Below are positions 35,357 through 45,969 of a DNA stretch of 64,000 nucleotides, one piece after another. The notes under the pieces are model-generated. The model was not told the DNA's origin and ran no database searches. It worked only from the letters and a program-made list of their open reading frames with translations. The number at the start of each line of letters is the position of its first letter. Positions within the stretch are counted from its first letter, which is position 1. The position numbers and the translations under genes were made by a program. Origin of the DNA: Okeania sp. KiyG1. Its GTDB lineage: Bacteria > Cyanobacteriota > Cyanobacteriia > Cyanobacteriales > Microcoleaceae. Where the stretch lies: positions 1 to 64,000 of the forward strand of contig NZ_BLZO01000185.1 of NCBI RefSeq assembly GCF_014132355.1. Reading direction: 5' to 3'.

Positions 35357-35860
35357 AATAATATTAGATTATAGATTCTATATTTATGTTTACAGCGGTA
35401 GGACTTACGCATAAACGCTATTGGTAGGGTGTGTTAGCGCTATAGTAACGCACAGACTCACCATATATAGTGCCTTTGCGTAAATCCTGAGCGAATTATC
35501 TTGGTGAGGTACACCCACGCGGGTAAGATGCCTGCACTGGGAATATCTTATTATTAATATCTGTACTTCTTATGCTTGGAATCTGCTATATCTTGAATCA
35601 TAGTAGAAAATTAACTGGACTTACGCAGAACCACTATATTTGGTAGGGGAAAATGCAATTTACCCCCTACAGATAGCGTATTATTTCAGAATTTGCATAA
35701 CCTGATTAATTTTGAATGAGGAGCAATAGTTGATCAAAAACTACTATATATATTGATGTACAGGATACAAATTTAAAATTAAAAACTAAAATCTGATAAT
35801 AAATATTGTCAAAAATTAATTTTTCATTCTACTTGACAAACTAAAAATGAAAAGTTAGCA
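35357..35860. repeat. MITE and REP copies before the CRISPR leader
   Basis: 35399-35492 starts AGGACTTACGCATAAACGC and ends GCGTAAATCCTG, inverted ends of the GGACTTACGCA family; 35497-35575 is a GAGGTACACCCACGCGGGTA element; 35623-35690 starts a second GGACTTACGCA copy. The rest is AT-rich. No gene. Confidence 0.65.
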
Positions 35861-36150
35861 TATTTAGTGTAATGAACCTTGATAAATAAATAGTAATAGG
35901 TTTTTGGTCATTTCTTGGTTGTAAAGGGTGGCTGATAGGTGGTTTTTCATCTTTGCATGGAACCCCATCGACGCACCTCGAAGAATCGCTGAAACACTGA
36001 TTCTCTCGTTGAACTGCGTCGATGCCATACCAGGAGAGGGTTTGAGGGTCGTCATTTTGGCAAAATTAGCCTTGTTGATGATAAAATCAAAGGAGTGCGT
36101 CGATTTGGGTATCTGGAACCCTTGCTATATCTGGCTTCTGGATCGGAACT
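35861..36150 (+). promoter_or_regulatory. Putative CRISPR leader
   Basis: Directly before the first repeat. The motif CATCGACGCAC occurs at about 35967, in reverse as TGCGTCGATG near 36007 and as GTGCGTCGAT near 36097, a spaced set of inverted motifs that might bind adaptation factors. The left flank is AT-rich, and the repeats' GATTGAAAC end faces away from it, the usual relation to a leader. Transcription start is not resolved. Confidence 0.55.
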
Positions 36151-37659
36151 CTCTGGAAACCCTAATCCCTATTTAGGGATTGAAACTTTCTACTGGAAAT
36201 TCAACCTCATCCTCATGAGGGATTTACTCTGGAAACCCTAATCCCTATTTAGGGATTGAAACGCTTCGCTGGAGAAGACTCCAGTAGTTGAAACCGCTCT
36301 GGAAACCCTAATCCCTATTTAGGGATTGAAACAAAAAGTACTTTGCTCTACATTAGTTGCCTCTTCAAAATTACTCTGGAAACCCTAATCCCTATTTAGG
36401 GATTGAAACTCTATGCCATTTACTGGAAGACCAGCAGACATAACACTCTGGAAACCCTAATCCCTATTTAGGGATTGAAACTCATAGTCACTTTGCTTTG
36501 TAAAGGTTGTTGAGAAGTCCTCTGGAAACCCTAATCCCTATTTAGGGATTGAAACAGCTGAACCAAGCTCATGTTGGCAGTCCGCGTGCACGTTCCTCTG
36601 GAAACCCTAATCCCTATTTAGGGATTGAAACTTCTCGCATGGTTTTCCATTATCTGTAGGTGCATAGGTAGCCTCTGGAAACCCTAATCCCTATTTAGGG
36701 ATTGAAACCTTCAGCTACTCCAGTAGTTACTACGAAAGCGGTCGCTCTGGAAACCCTAATCCCTATTTAGGGATTGAAACTTCTTAACCTTTTCCACAGC
36801 TTTTTTGGCTGACTCTTCCTCTGGAAACCCTAATCCCTATTTAGGGATTGAAACTCAAAGCTGTATGAAGAAAAGTCGATTGTTTGTTCTCTGGAAACCC
36901 TAATCCCTATTTAGGGATTGAAACTCTTGATTATTATCAGAAGGAAGGGCTTTTAGCAAATTTTCTCTGGAAACCCTAATCCCTATTTAGGGATTGAAAC
37001 AACCTGACACCTTACCTCCGTAGACGGTATCACTACCCTCTGGAAACCCTAATCCCTATTTAGGGATTGAAACACTAATGGTGCTAACTGGTTTTCATAT
37101 ATTTTATTTTCCTCTGGAAACCCTAATCCCTATTTAGGGATTGAAACATTATCAGCGCCACCGTTAACCACATCATCACCAAAACCTCTGGAAACCCTAA
37201 TCCCTATTTAGGGATTGAAACTCGTCGCCATCTAGCGAGATGGTTGCACCATCGTCATCAGCTCTGGAAACCCTAATCCCTATTTAGGGATTGAAACAGT
37301 TAGTAGTTCAACTTTCATATTGAGAGATTGAACATATACCTCTGGAAACCCTAATCCCTATTTAGGGATTGAAACTCATCGTCTTTTGGGTCAAGGCAAA
37401 ACTTGTCGTCTCTGGAAACCCTAATCCCTATTTAGGGATTGAAACATCAAAGGAGAGCCATCACACATATTAATTATTTGAGAGACTCTGGAAACCCTAA
37501 TCCCTATTTAGGGATTGAAACACCGTTAAGACTACGGGAAATATCCAAAGAATCTCTGGAAACCCTAATCCCTATTTAGGGATTGAAACACTGCGCGAAC
37601 TATGTTTTTTGCAACTTTTTCTCCTCTGGAAACCCTAATCCCTATTTAGGGATTGAAAC
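36151..37659 (+). CRISPR. CRISPR array, 21 repeats, 20 spacers
   Basis: Twenty-one identical 36-bp repeats (start CTCTGGAAACCC, end TTTAGGGATTGAAAC). Each contains the palindrome AATCCCTATTTAGGGATT, giving a stable hairpin, and the 3' handle ATTGAAAC. Spacers are 32-42 bp and all differ. No repeat has decayed, even the last one, so the array is young or kept uniform. No cas gene lies in the window. Repeats of this kind accompany type I or III systems in cyanobacteria; the subtype cannot be fixed here. Confidence 0.99.
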
Positions 37660-38520
37660 CTTTGGAGGGCAAATGCCATTTGCCCCTACGATGAATCTAT
37701 AGAACCGCTAAGTGTATCTTTAAATTTTCTCTTTTTTGTCAGGCAGGCGATCGCCAATCATCCAAAAGTATTTTCACGCCTCAAAATTAGACAAGAAGGG
37801 AAAACTATAGATTTAACTTATCGCGTCAGTAATTAAAATTGTTTATTTTAATCAAACAAGCTCCGATTTTCCCCAAATTATTACAAAATATTTCACGCAC
37901 TTGCGTTATTTCAGGCATTTGGTATCATAGTCTGTACATAAGGTATTGTGCCAATGTTGTGTTTAAAAGTAAAATATTCTTTCTTAAATAAAGCTACAAG
38001 CAAGTATTTACGTTAATATCATCCAGAATATTTACACTTTTGGCAAAGGTGAATAATCTCAAAACGAGAAATTTTAGACAAGTAGAAATGCTTAAGTAAT
38101 TATGGCTATTGACAGATAACAAATTAATAGAGTAATAAGTGGCGGCATTGGTGAATAGTCCTAAGTTCATAATTTTTCGGTTTCCAGCAACCCTTATAGT
38201 TGTTAGGCTGAGTGAAAACGGCTTTCTGTCAGCCAAAGTATTTCAAGAAAAGTCCGGTTAGGGGTCGGATATAATAGACATCTGTAGGACTTACGCAAAT
38301 AAACCCGGTTTCTAGGATAAATCGTTGTTTTGAGGAACAGATGTCTACGAGAAACCGGGTTTCTGGGTTCATAAGGCTTTAGTCCTGATCTGTTGATCGT
38401 CAAAAATCAAATCAATTATCGGGTATAAATCATCAATTATTTCCCCCTACTCCCTTCCCTACTCCCTACTCCCTACTCCCTATTCCCTCTTTGATACTGA
38501 TAACTGAAATGCGCGATATG
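37660..38520. other. Spacer after CRISPR with a gene scrap
   Basis: 37744-37836 (plus) encodes a 30-residue tail, QAIANHPKVFSRLK then TIDLTYRVSN, and a stop, without any start: probably the end of a lost gene, not recognised. GGAGGGCAAATGCCATTTGCC follows the last repeat. 38281-38380 holds AGGACTTACGCA plus an inverted pair AACCCGGTTTCT/AGAAACCGGGTT. CCCTACTCCCTACTCCC stands at about 38450-38490. Confidence 0.5.
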
Positions 38521-38555
38521 ATAACTGATAACTGATAACTGATAACTGATAACTG
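38521..38555 (+). repeat. ATAACTG heptamer array before dacB-like start
   Basis: Five exact copies of ATAACTG end 6 bp before the ATG at 38562, where a ribosome binding site is expected. The unit and its place match the array before mrpD at 11763. Confidence 0.9.
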
Positions 38556-38561
38556 AATAAG

Positions 38562-39899
38562 ATGAAACTAACGCCAAAAAAACTATCTATAACTACTCTC
38601 TGTATTTCCTTATATCTAACTGGATGTCAATCTCCCGCTCCGGAAATAACATCTCCCAGTCCTGAAATAACTTCTTCTCCACAAGTACCACAAGTATCAA
38701 TTGAAATTCCCGAAAAACCTTTAACATTACCTCCAGATAATCCCGAAACAACAGCCTCTAATGAAGTAAAAACATATCTAAATAGACTAGCTACTCTAGG
38801 ATTTTCTCAACAAAATCAAGGAATTTGGATACAATCAAATGATACTTTATTAGCAAATCATCAAGGTACAATTCCTTTACCAGCAGCTTCAATTACTAAA
38901 GTCGCAACTTCTTTAGTAGCCTTAAAAACTTTCAATCCCGACCATCAATTTATTACTTTAATTGGCACAACAGGCACAATTGAAAATGGCGTATTAAATG
39001 GAGATTTAGTCATTCAAGGAGGAGAAGACCCATTTTTTGTTTGGGAAGAAGCGATCGCTATTGGCAATTTATTAAATCAAATCGGGATTCAAAGAGTTAC
39101 TGGCAATCTAATTATTACTGGCAAATTTTACATGAATTTTGAATCCAATCCTCAGACTGCTGGTAATTTATTGAAACAAGGATTAAACAGTCAAATTTGG
39201 TCTTCAGAAGTTTTAAATCAATATCAGACTTTGCCTCCAGGAACAGCAAAACCTCAAGTAATAATTGATGGAATTGTAGAAGTTTCTCCTACTCCTCCTG
39301 AAAATATAAAACTATTAGTGAGACATTATTCTTTTCCCATGGCCGAACTGGTGAAAAAGATGAATCAATATAGTAATAATTTAATGGCAGATATGTTAGC
39401 TGAAGCTGTGGGAGGCTATCAAGTAGTTGCAGAAAAAGCTGCTCAATTTGTTGGAGTACCAAAAGAGGAAATTCAATTAATTAATGGTTCTGGTTTAGGA
39501 GAAGAAAATCGCATTTCTCCCCGCGCTGCTACTGGGATGTTTCTAGCAATAGAGAAATATCTTCAGCAATATAATATGAATGTGGCAGATGTGTTTGTTA
39601 TTGTGGGTAAAGATAAAGGTATTTTAGAGGAACGTAAACAACTGCCAAATTTAGCAGTAATTAAGTCTGGAACTCTAGATTCTGTTAGTGCTTTAGCAGG
39701 TGCTTTACCAACAAAAGAAAAGGGAATTGTTTGGTTTACAATTCTGAATAAAGGAGCTAGTGTAACAGAGTTACGCAACCAGCAAGAAATTTTCCTTAAA
39801 GACGTTTTAAATAACTGGGGTTCTGTTGATTTATCCCCAACAAAATTAACAACTAATCCTGAGAGGAAAGGTAAAACTTCTCGGAGTGAAATTATATAA
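38562..39899 (+). CDS. D-Ala-D-Ala carboxypeptidase, PBP4/S13 type
   Basis: A 445-residue lipoprotein-type penicillin-binding protein. The lipobox LTGC (Cys22) follows a hydrophobic signal, then a Pro/Glu-rich linker to about 60. The active site is complete: SITK (Ser110, Lys113), the second motif SNN in QYSNNLMADML (about 265), and KSGT in VIKSGTLDSVSALAGAL (about 368). Low-molecular-mass PBPs of this family trim or cut peptidoglycan peptides in the periplasm. At 445 residues it lacks the large inserted domain of E. coli DacB. No ribosome binding site is seen because a heptamer array lies there. Confidence 0.88.
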   Translation: MKLTPKKLSITTLCISLYLTGCQSPAPEITSPSPEITSSPQVPQVSIEIPEKPLTLPPDNPETTASNEVKTYLNRLATLGFSQQNQGIWIQSNDTLLANHQGTIPLPAASITKVATSLVALKTFNPDHQFITLIGTTGTIENGVLNGDLVIQGGEDPFFVWEEAIAIGNLLNQIGIQRVTGNLIITGKFYMNFESNPQTAGNLLKQGLNSQIWSSEVLNQYQTLPPGTAKPQVIIDGIVEVSPTPPENIKLLVRHYSFPMAELVKKMNQYSNNLMADMLAEAVGGYQVVAEKAAQFVGVPKEEIQLINGSGLGEENRISPRAATGMFLAIEKYLQQYNMNVADVFVIVGKDKGILEERKQLPNLAVIKSGTLDSVSALAGALPTKEKGIVWFTILNKGASVTELRNQQEIFLKDVLNNWGSVDLSPTKLTTNPERKGKTSRSEII

Positions 39900-40542
39900 A
39901 TAAGGAAGAAGAAATAAGGAATATCGATACCATAAAAGTTTTGGTCTGATATGTTTGCGCAGCATTCCGTAGGAAACCGTATTAGGTTTAATATAACTTC
40001 TTATATCATGTCCGGTTGAATAGTTATAATTACAGCAGATTCCAAGTATATGAAGTACAGTTATTAACAATGAAATGTTCCCAGTGCGGGCATCTTGCCC
40101 GCGTATGGATGTACTTCACCAAAATTGAATCTATCACTGATTATCCAGACATGATCGGGACTTACGCACGGGCACTAAATCCAGTGAGGGCGTTAGCGGA
40201 GCTTGGCGTTAGCCAATGCCATTCGCCCCTACATATTGCGTTTTAAAGGTGAATTTGCGTAAGTCCTGATGGTATTATACCAATTTGATAAATGTTTGCT
40301 ACAAATAATTTTCTAGGTGTTAGGTGGTAGGTAGTAGGTGTTAGGTTTTAGGTGCTAGGTGCTAGGTTTTAGGTGGATTATTAGTTATTTACTAGCCAGT
40401 TTATTTGTAACATTCTTTTTCAATTTGGTATTACTTTTAACTTCTCTTACTTTTGAATTTAGATACTTTTAACTTCTCTTACTTTTGACTTTTGACTTTT
40501 GAATTTTGAATTTAGATACTTTTGACTTTTGAATTATCTGAA
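39900..40542. repeat. Spacer packed with dispersed repeats
   Basis: Contains ATATCATGTCCGGTTGAATA (40001), a reversed GCGGGCATCTTGCCCGCG element (about 40030-40120), a GGACTTACGCA element with both ends (40156-40270), a GGTGTTAGGTGGTAGGTAGT array (40316-40375) and an ACTTTTGACTTTTGA array (40440-40535). No gene. Confidence 0.7.
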
Positions 40543-41742
40543 TTATCTTGGATCTACGGGTCGTGCAACTAAAATACCAATGGCACTTTCCACATTCCAA
40601 ATGTATCTTTCTAAATCATAAGCAACAGTTACTTGTCCCGCAGGAGAAGCATGAATAATACCAATATTACCATCATAATTACGATAAACTAAGCCAGTAT
40701 GAGTCACATCTAAACCATTAATTTCTGTTGCTACGGCGACAATATCTCCAGATTTTAACTGAGAATAAACGCTGCTAATTTTATAGTAAGGAATATAGTT
40801 TATTTTCAGCTTACTAATACTATCTTCCATATTCACAATACATTGATAATTAGCATCATTACTAGCAATTTGTGGATACTCCCATCTATTTTTACTCATG
40901 AAAAATAACGGCTTCTTAACTCTCTCTCCACCTAAGTCAACACCAATATCTCTAATATTATCCCGCCTCTGATTATCAGCAATCCATTCAGAAAAATAAT
41001 GCAAACGACTACAATATCCATTCATTTTACCATTCCAATAACGCTGATTTCTAATATTATTAACAAAGGTCAAATAAGAATAATCTTCTACTGCTATCCC
41101 CCTAGCCATTGCCAACACAGTTTCTACAAATAAAACACAATCAAATCCATCTAAACTAATAACTAAAGACTCTTGATTCGACTGGTCTAATAATCCAGCC
41201 TTGTAAGGAGTACCAATAAAATAATCAGCGATCGCCTGCATAATTTCTGCCATCGGACGTTGAGAAAGATTTTGTTTTCTAGCATATTCCATCACTGGTT
41301 TAAACTGAGGATCTTCGGGAACATTATTCGCTGATGATTTATTAATTTCTTTGTCACCAACACTTTTATTTAAGTGAACATCAATGACTGGTCTTGTCGG
41401 AGGTTGAGAAGGACCAACAGGTGCTTCTTTTAAAATATTTTGCATTGATAAAGTAGATGATTTGAGTGAATTTCCCTCATCAATATCTAGAGATTTGAAA
41501 GTAGTATCATCAAATTGAATTAGACGAAAATTAGATAGTTTTTCAGAAGCAGATAATTGTGAATTAATATTCTTTTTATTGTCAAAATTTATTGGGCTAT
41601 TTTCCCGATAATTAGTAATATATTTAGTCTGTAGATCGACAGCTTTTTGAGCAGCATTAATCTTACTTACAATAGATAGAAACCCTGTATAGCTGCCAGT
41701 AATAGCTACTGTTAAAATAATTAACTTTAATGATTTTCTCAT
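40543..41742 (-). CDS. DUF1460 amidase-like protein, secreted
   Basis: A 399-residue protein with an N-terminal hydrophobic segment (LKLIILTVAITGSYTGFLSI) that is a signal peptide or anchor, a low-complexity region to about 130, then a DUF1460 domain, which has an NlpC/P60-like fold and in structural studies acts as an N-acetylmuramoyl-L-alanine amidase. The nucleophile is in LDGFDCVLFVETVLAMARG (about 206-224) and the His in VTHTGLVYR (about 355), followed by GIIHASPAGQV. It likely remodels peptidoglycan in the periplasm and stands near the PBP4-type gene, on the opposite strand. Confidence 0.85.
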   Translation of the reverse strand: MRKSLKLIILTVAITGSYTGFLSIVSKINAAQKAVDLQTKYITNYRENSPINFDNKKNINSQLSASEKLSNFRLIQFDDTTFKSLDIDEGNSLKSSTLSMQNILKEAPVGPSQPPTRPVIDVHLNKSVGDKEINKSSANNVPEDPQFKPVMEYARKQNLSQRPMAEIMQAIADYFIGTPYKAGLLDQSNQESLVISLDGFDCVLFVETVLAMARGIAVEDYSYLTFVNNIRNQRYWNGKMNGYCSRLHYFSEWIADNQRRDNIRDIGVDLGGERVKKPLFFMSKNRWEYPQIASNDANYQCIVNMEDSISKLKINYIPYYKISSVYSQLKSGDIVAVATEINGLDVTHTGLVYRNYDGNIGIIHASPAGQVTVAYDLERYIWNVESAIGILVARPVDPR

Positions 41743-42128
41743 TTTTTGATAAAGATTATTAGCTATTCAACAATTGATAATGAACAATGAATAATGGATA
41801 ATTACCTCTCCTTGAAAGAAGAGGATTGAGAGGTTGTCTGATAAGTCCCATTTGCTACATCTAAGCCCCCGCGCATCCCCCAATTTTGGGGGACTATAGC
41901 AAGCAAATTGACTCTTGTTCCCCCCAAAGTTGGCTTGCTCGGGGGGCAAAATTCAGTATCAAAAACTTTTCAGATATCCTCTGAACTTAAGGAAAATATT
42001 TTCTTTTTATTTTCTTCATAAATGAAGAGGTCTTAGACCAAATTCAGCAATTATCAATTATCAATTATCCATTATCCATTGATAAGTATGTTATCCTGAA
42101 TTAAAACAAATGGGCAATAATTCCTGAT
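41743..42128. repeat. MITE-A copy invaded by G/C palindrome element
   Basis: AATTACCTCTCCTTGAAAGA (41799) and AAATGAAGAGGTCTTAGACC (about 42020) are the ends of a MITE-A copy; between them lies CGCGCATCCCCCAATTTTGG and GTTCCCCCCAAAGTTGGC (41865-41965), a second repeat family. No gene. The kinase start follows. Confidence 0.65.
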
Positions 42129-43634
42129 GTGAAACCAACGCTTTTGAACAATCGCTATCAAGTTATACAAGCACTCAGTAGTGGTGGGTTCGGAGAAACC
42201 TTTTTAGCCCAAGATACCCAAATGCCATCTGGTCGCTACTGTGTAATTAAGCAACTTAAAGTAGTTACAAATAATCCCAAAATTTACCAACAGGTATTGC
42301 AACGTTTCCAACTAGAGGCGGCCATTTTAGAAAAACTAGGGGAAACTAATAGCCAAATACCCAAGTTGTATGCTTATTTTAGTGATACAGCAGGTCAATT
42401 TTACCTAGTACAAGAATGGATAGAGGGAGAAACTCTAGCGAAAAAAGTACAAAATACAGGGCCAATTACAGATGGTGATGTTCAGAAAATTCTGATTAGT
42501 TTACTATCGGTTATTAACTATATACATAGCAGAAATATTATTCATCGGGATATTAAACCGGAAAATATTATTTTGCGCCAACAAGATGACTTGCCAGTTT
42601 TAATAGATTTTGGGGCAGTAAAAGATTCTATTAGTACAGCAATTAATTCTCAAAATACGACTCCTATTTCTATTATGATTGGTACTCCTGGATATATGGC
42701 TTTTGAGCAAGCAGCAGGAAGACCAGTTTATGCTAGCGATCTATATAGTTTAGGGTTAACAGCTATTTTTCTACTAACAGGAAGAGTTCCCCAAGATTTA
42801 GAAATGAATTTACAAACAGGGAAGATTATTTGGCAAAAATATACCAGTAATTTAACCCCTAAATTAGCAGGAATTTTAGACCGAGCAATTCAACCTAATA
42901 TTAGCGATCGCTTTGCTACATCTACAGAAATGTTAAATGCTTTAGAGTCTGATTCAACTCAGGTTTTTAATAATGAAAAAACTCAGCCATCTTCATCTTT
43001 AGTAGTCATCAATAATCCTGACACAACTACAACTTTAAATTCACCTTTAAACCAAAGTCTAGACCACCCTTCAACTCAATTATCTATTAATCGCAAAACT
43101 TGGCAAAAAGCTGTGATTATTAGTGGTGTTATTGGCAGTTGTTTTTTGAGTAGTATTTTGCTCAAAAATATCTTAAGTAAATCTCCCTCAACGCAGTTAG
43201 AAAGACAAAAATTTCCCACACCACCCACCACCGAGTTAGTAACATCAATTTCTCAACAACAAGCTGAAGAATTAATCCAGAATTGGTTAAAAGCAAAAAA
43301 AGAAATATTTGCTCCTCCATACAATCAAAAACTTGCTGCTGAATTGACAACAGGAAAGGTCTATGATAATATAGTAGCCTCTGATGGAGCGATCGCCTGG
43401 TTAAAAGAAAACAACGCTTACTATCAGTATAAAGAGCAAAAAATAGATAGTATTGAATATTTTTCTACTCAAGGAAATCAAGCAACTATTCAAGTTAAAG
43501 TTACCGAAGAATATCAACTATTTAAAAATGATAAATTAGACACTACAAGGTCAGGTTCTGCTCAACTAACAGTTATTTATAACTTGACATTTATAGATGG
43601 CAAATGGAAAATAGCTACTTCTCAGATTATTTAG
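42129..43634 (+). CDS. Ser/Thr protein kinase with IMS-like domain
   Basis: A 501-residue Hanks-type kinase starting with GTG. The kinase domain (about 9-280) has the glycine loop ALSSGGFGETFLA, Lys41 in VIKQL, IIHRDIKPENII with the catalytic Asp and LIDFGAVKD. A Ser/Asn-rich linker and one membrane helix (about 331-348, VIISGVIGSCFLSSILL) follow. The C-terminal 130 residues (QAEELIQNWLKAKKEIF to the end) resemble the IMS domain of ARC6 and related plastid/cyanobacterial proteins. The kinase would face the cytoplasm and the C-terminal domain the periplasm. Its natural partners may include the FHA proteins and the PP2C phosphatase in this window. Confidence 0.9.
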   Translation: MKPTLLNNRYQVIQALSSGGFGETFLAQDTQMPSGRYCVIKQLKVVTNNPKIYQQVLQRFQLEAAILEKLGETNSQIPKLYAYFSDTAGQFYLVQEWIEGETLAKKVQNTGPITDGDVQKILISLLSVINYIHSRNIIHRDIKPENIILRQQDDLPVLIDFGAVKDSISTAINSQNTTPISIMIGTPGYMAFEQAAGRPVYASDLYSLGLTAIFLLTGRVPQDLEMNLQTGKIIWQKYTSNLTPKLAGILDRAIQPNISDRFATSTEMLNALESDSTQVFNNEKTQPSSSLVVINNPDTTTTLNSPLNQSLDHPSTQLSINRKTWQKAVIISGVIGSCFLSSILLKNILSKSPSTQLERQKFPTPPTTELVTSISQQQAEELIQNWLKAKKEIFAPPYNQKLAAELTTGKVYDNIVASDGAIAWLKENNAYYQYKEQKIDSIEYFSTQGNQATIQVKVTEEYQLFKNDKLDTTRSGSAQLTVIYNLTFIDGKWKIATSQII

Positions 43635-44701
43635 GGTTTGCTGAAAAAGTCTTATGGGTAAGGGTAGGAGACAGGAAACAGGAGAAATGAGAATGAGCGA
43701 GGAGGTAGGAGCCAAGTTTTGTCCCTCAATTTTTCTGCAATTATTCTGCCTTTTCTGCTAACTTTTTGAGGGTTTTAGACTAAAACCAGCGCACTTTTTG
43801 GGAATTAAAGAAGGCTCAAACCTTTACTTGTCAATGCTTTGAGATTAGAACGGTAAGCCCTATTTAGGGTTTGCTGAAAAAGTCTGATGGTGATGATAGG
43901 CAACAGGTAACAGCTCCGAAAGGCAACAGTCTAGACTATCTGCTACGGCCAAATTTTCTGATAGTCAATAAAACATAAGTCAAAAGTCAAAAGTCAAAAT
44001 TCAAAAGTAAGAAATAAGAAGTAAGAAATAAGAAATAAGAAATTCGCATAACTATCGTTAACGCCCCTACTGTGGTATACCAAGATGAAAACCGCTGTAA
44101 TCCAAGAATTAGGGTAACTTCAGTTATCAGTCAAATAATTTTTAAGTGAGGTATTAGGGGAGACCCCTACTAAAAGTTTCCAACTAATCCGCTAGAAGTC
44201 AAAAGTCAAAAGTAAGAAGTCAAAAGTAATAAATTATAAAGTTAGAAGTAATATAGAACTCCTTTGAGAAATCAGAAGTCAAAAGTTAGAAGTTAGAAAT
44301 TATATAAAATCAATTTGAGAAGTCAGAAGTTAGAAATTATATAGAATCTAGTTATATGGTATATTTTTATAGTTCTATAATTACCGAAAAATTCAGGTAT
44401 AAAACCTCTCCATTCATGGAGAAAAAAGCGGTCGTTTTGCTGGCGCATAACTACGTTAACGCTACGCGATATGTTTGCGGAGCATGACAAACGGAAAAAG
44501 CGCAGCTTCCCGAAGGGTGGGATGGCGAGTTCCCCTAGCCATATCCAATCGACCAAGAGAAGAAAAAAAATCCTTTTATCCAATCCTCTTAATTTATAAG
44601 AAGAGGTAATTCTAAATTCTAAATTCTAAATTCTAAATTCTTGAATTCAAACTCCCTACTCCCTTTAACTGTCTCAGTCCACTACTTATATTTCTCAGAA
44701 A
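43635..44701. repeat. Long repeat-rich spacer
   Basis: AGGGTTTGCTGAAAAAGTCT occurs twice (43633 and 43867), bounding a 235-bp element with GAATGAGCGAGGAGGTAGGA and GTCAATGCTTTGAGATTAGA; relatives lie at 8193 and, reversed, 62715-62990. AAAAGTCAAAAGTCAAAA arrays stand at 43977-44040 and 44198-44340. 44390-44620 is a reversed MITE-A copy of the long type. No gene or RNA was recognised. Confidence 0.7.
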
Positions 44702-45969
44702 ATGCACGCAGAAAAGTTACCACCTCAAACATTTCATCGAGTCCGTCCACCATATCGGGTAGCCAAGAAACGTCCAGTTAAAGTACGTCGGCGAGTTAAA
44801 ACAAAAAGTACAAAACTAATATTATCCCAGTTAAAATATAAAAATATCCTCATATTAGTAGCCATATTAATGACCGCGAGCTGGGTTATTACCCTACCTT
44901 TCAGAGGTCGCACAACTTCACCGACAGCTCAACCTTCTCCTCAAACCTCAATATCACCTACTCTCGTACCACCCTATGTACGCCCAGTTCCTCAACAAAC
45001 TCCCGAAGACTTAGGATTTGCCTACAATGTTCGTAGACAACCCCCTTTACGTTATAGTCCTCAGCTACAGGAAATAGTTGATGAATTGGTGAAAATTTCT
45101 GAAGAAAAAGGGCTACCAACAGAACCCTTATCTATTAGTTTAATCGATGTTAGTAACCAAGATATTCATACATTTGCTGGATATCAAAGCCAAGAAGTCA
45201 GATATCCTGCTAGTGTATCTAAATTATTTTGGATGGCTGCATTTTATGGAGCAGTAAAAAAAGGTTTAGTGGAAAATGAATCTAAGTTTCATGAAGACTT
45301 GAGAGCAATGATGCAGAAGTCTCATAACGATTCTGCCAGTAAAATTTTAGATGCAATTACTGATACTAGATCGGGGAAAACATTAGAAGGAAAAAATTAG
45401 AAAATTGGTTAGAAAAAAGAAAGTCAGTCAACGAATTTTTCCATAAAGCAGGTTATAAAAATTTAATAGTTAGTACAAAAAATTATCCTCGATATTCTCC
45501 TAGTCAAGAAGGTCCTGTAGGTCGCGATCGCCAACTCAGGAAGAAAAATGGTAAGTTTCTCAGAAATTTGATTTCCACCGATCATGCAGCGAGACTAACC
45601 TATGAAATATATACCAGGCAGGCAGTTTCACGGCAGTATAGTACAAGAATGGCTTATTTGTTAACCAGAGATTTAACACCCGAAGCATGGCAAAATGACC
45701 CCTACAATGGAATCAAAGGTTTTCTCGGCGAATCTTTACCTAGCAATATTTATTTCGGTTCTAAAGTTGGTTTCACTAGCAAGCATCGTATGGATGTAGC
45801 ATTTGTGAGAACTTTAGATGATAAAGCTATTTATATTCTGGCGGTCTTTGCAGAAGATCGTGCTTACGCCACAGATGAAAAAATATTCCCCAAACTGTCT
45901 CGTCATGTTTACGATCGCATGATGGCATTGAATAGCTCTCGAAAAGATGGAGTAGGGGGTAGGGAGTAG
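44702..45969 (+). CDS. Class A beta-lactamase-like serine hydrolase
   Basis: One protein of about 422 residues split by a slip at the A6 run 45391-45396; adding one A restores it (EGKKLENWLEKRKSVNEFF). It has a basic cytoplasmic head, one membrane helix (about 48-66), a Pro-rich linker and a hydrolase domain with SVSK (Ser171, Lys174), a second-motif region KSHNDSASK (SHND in the place of SDN) and KVGFTSKHRMDVAF (K-x-G for KTG). It is probably a periplasmic, membrane-anchored transpeptidase-like or esterase-like enzyme rather than an antibiotic-resistance enzyme. The stop codon after EGKN may be a sequence error. Confidence 0.8.
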
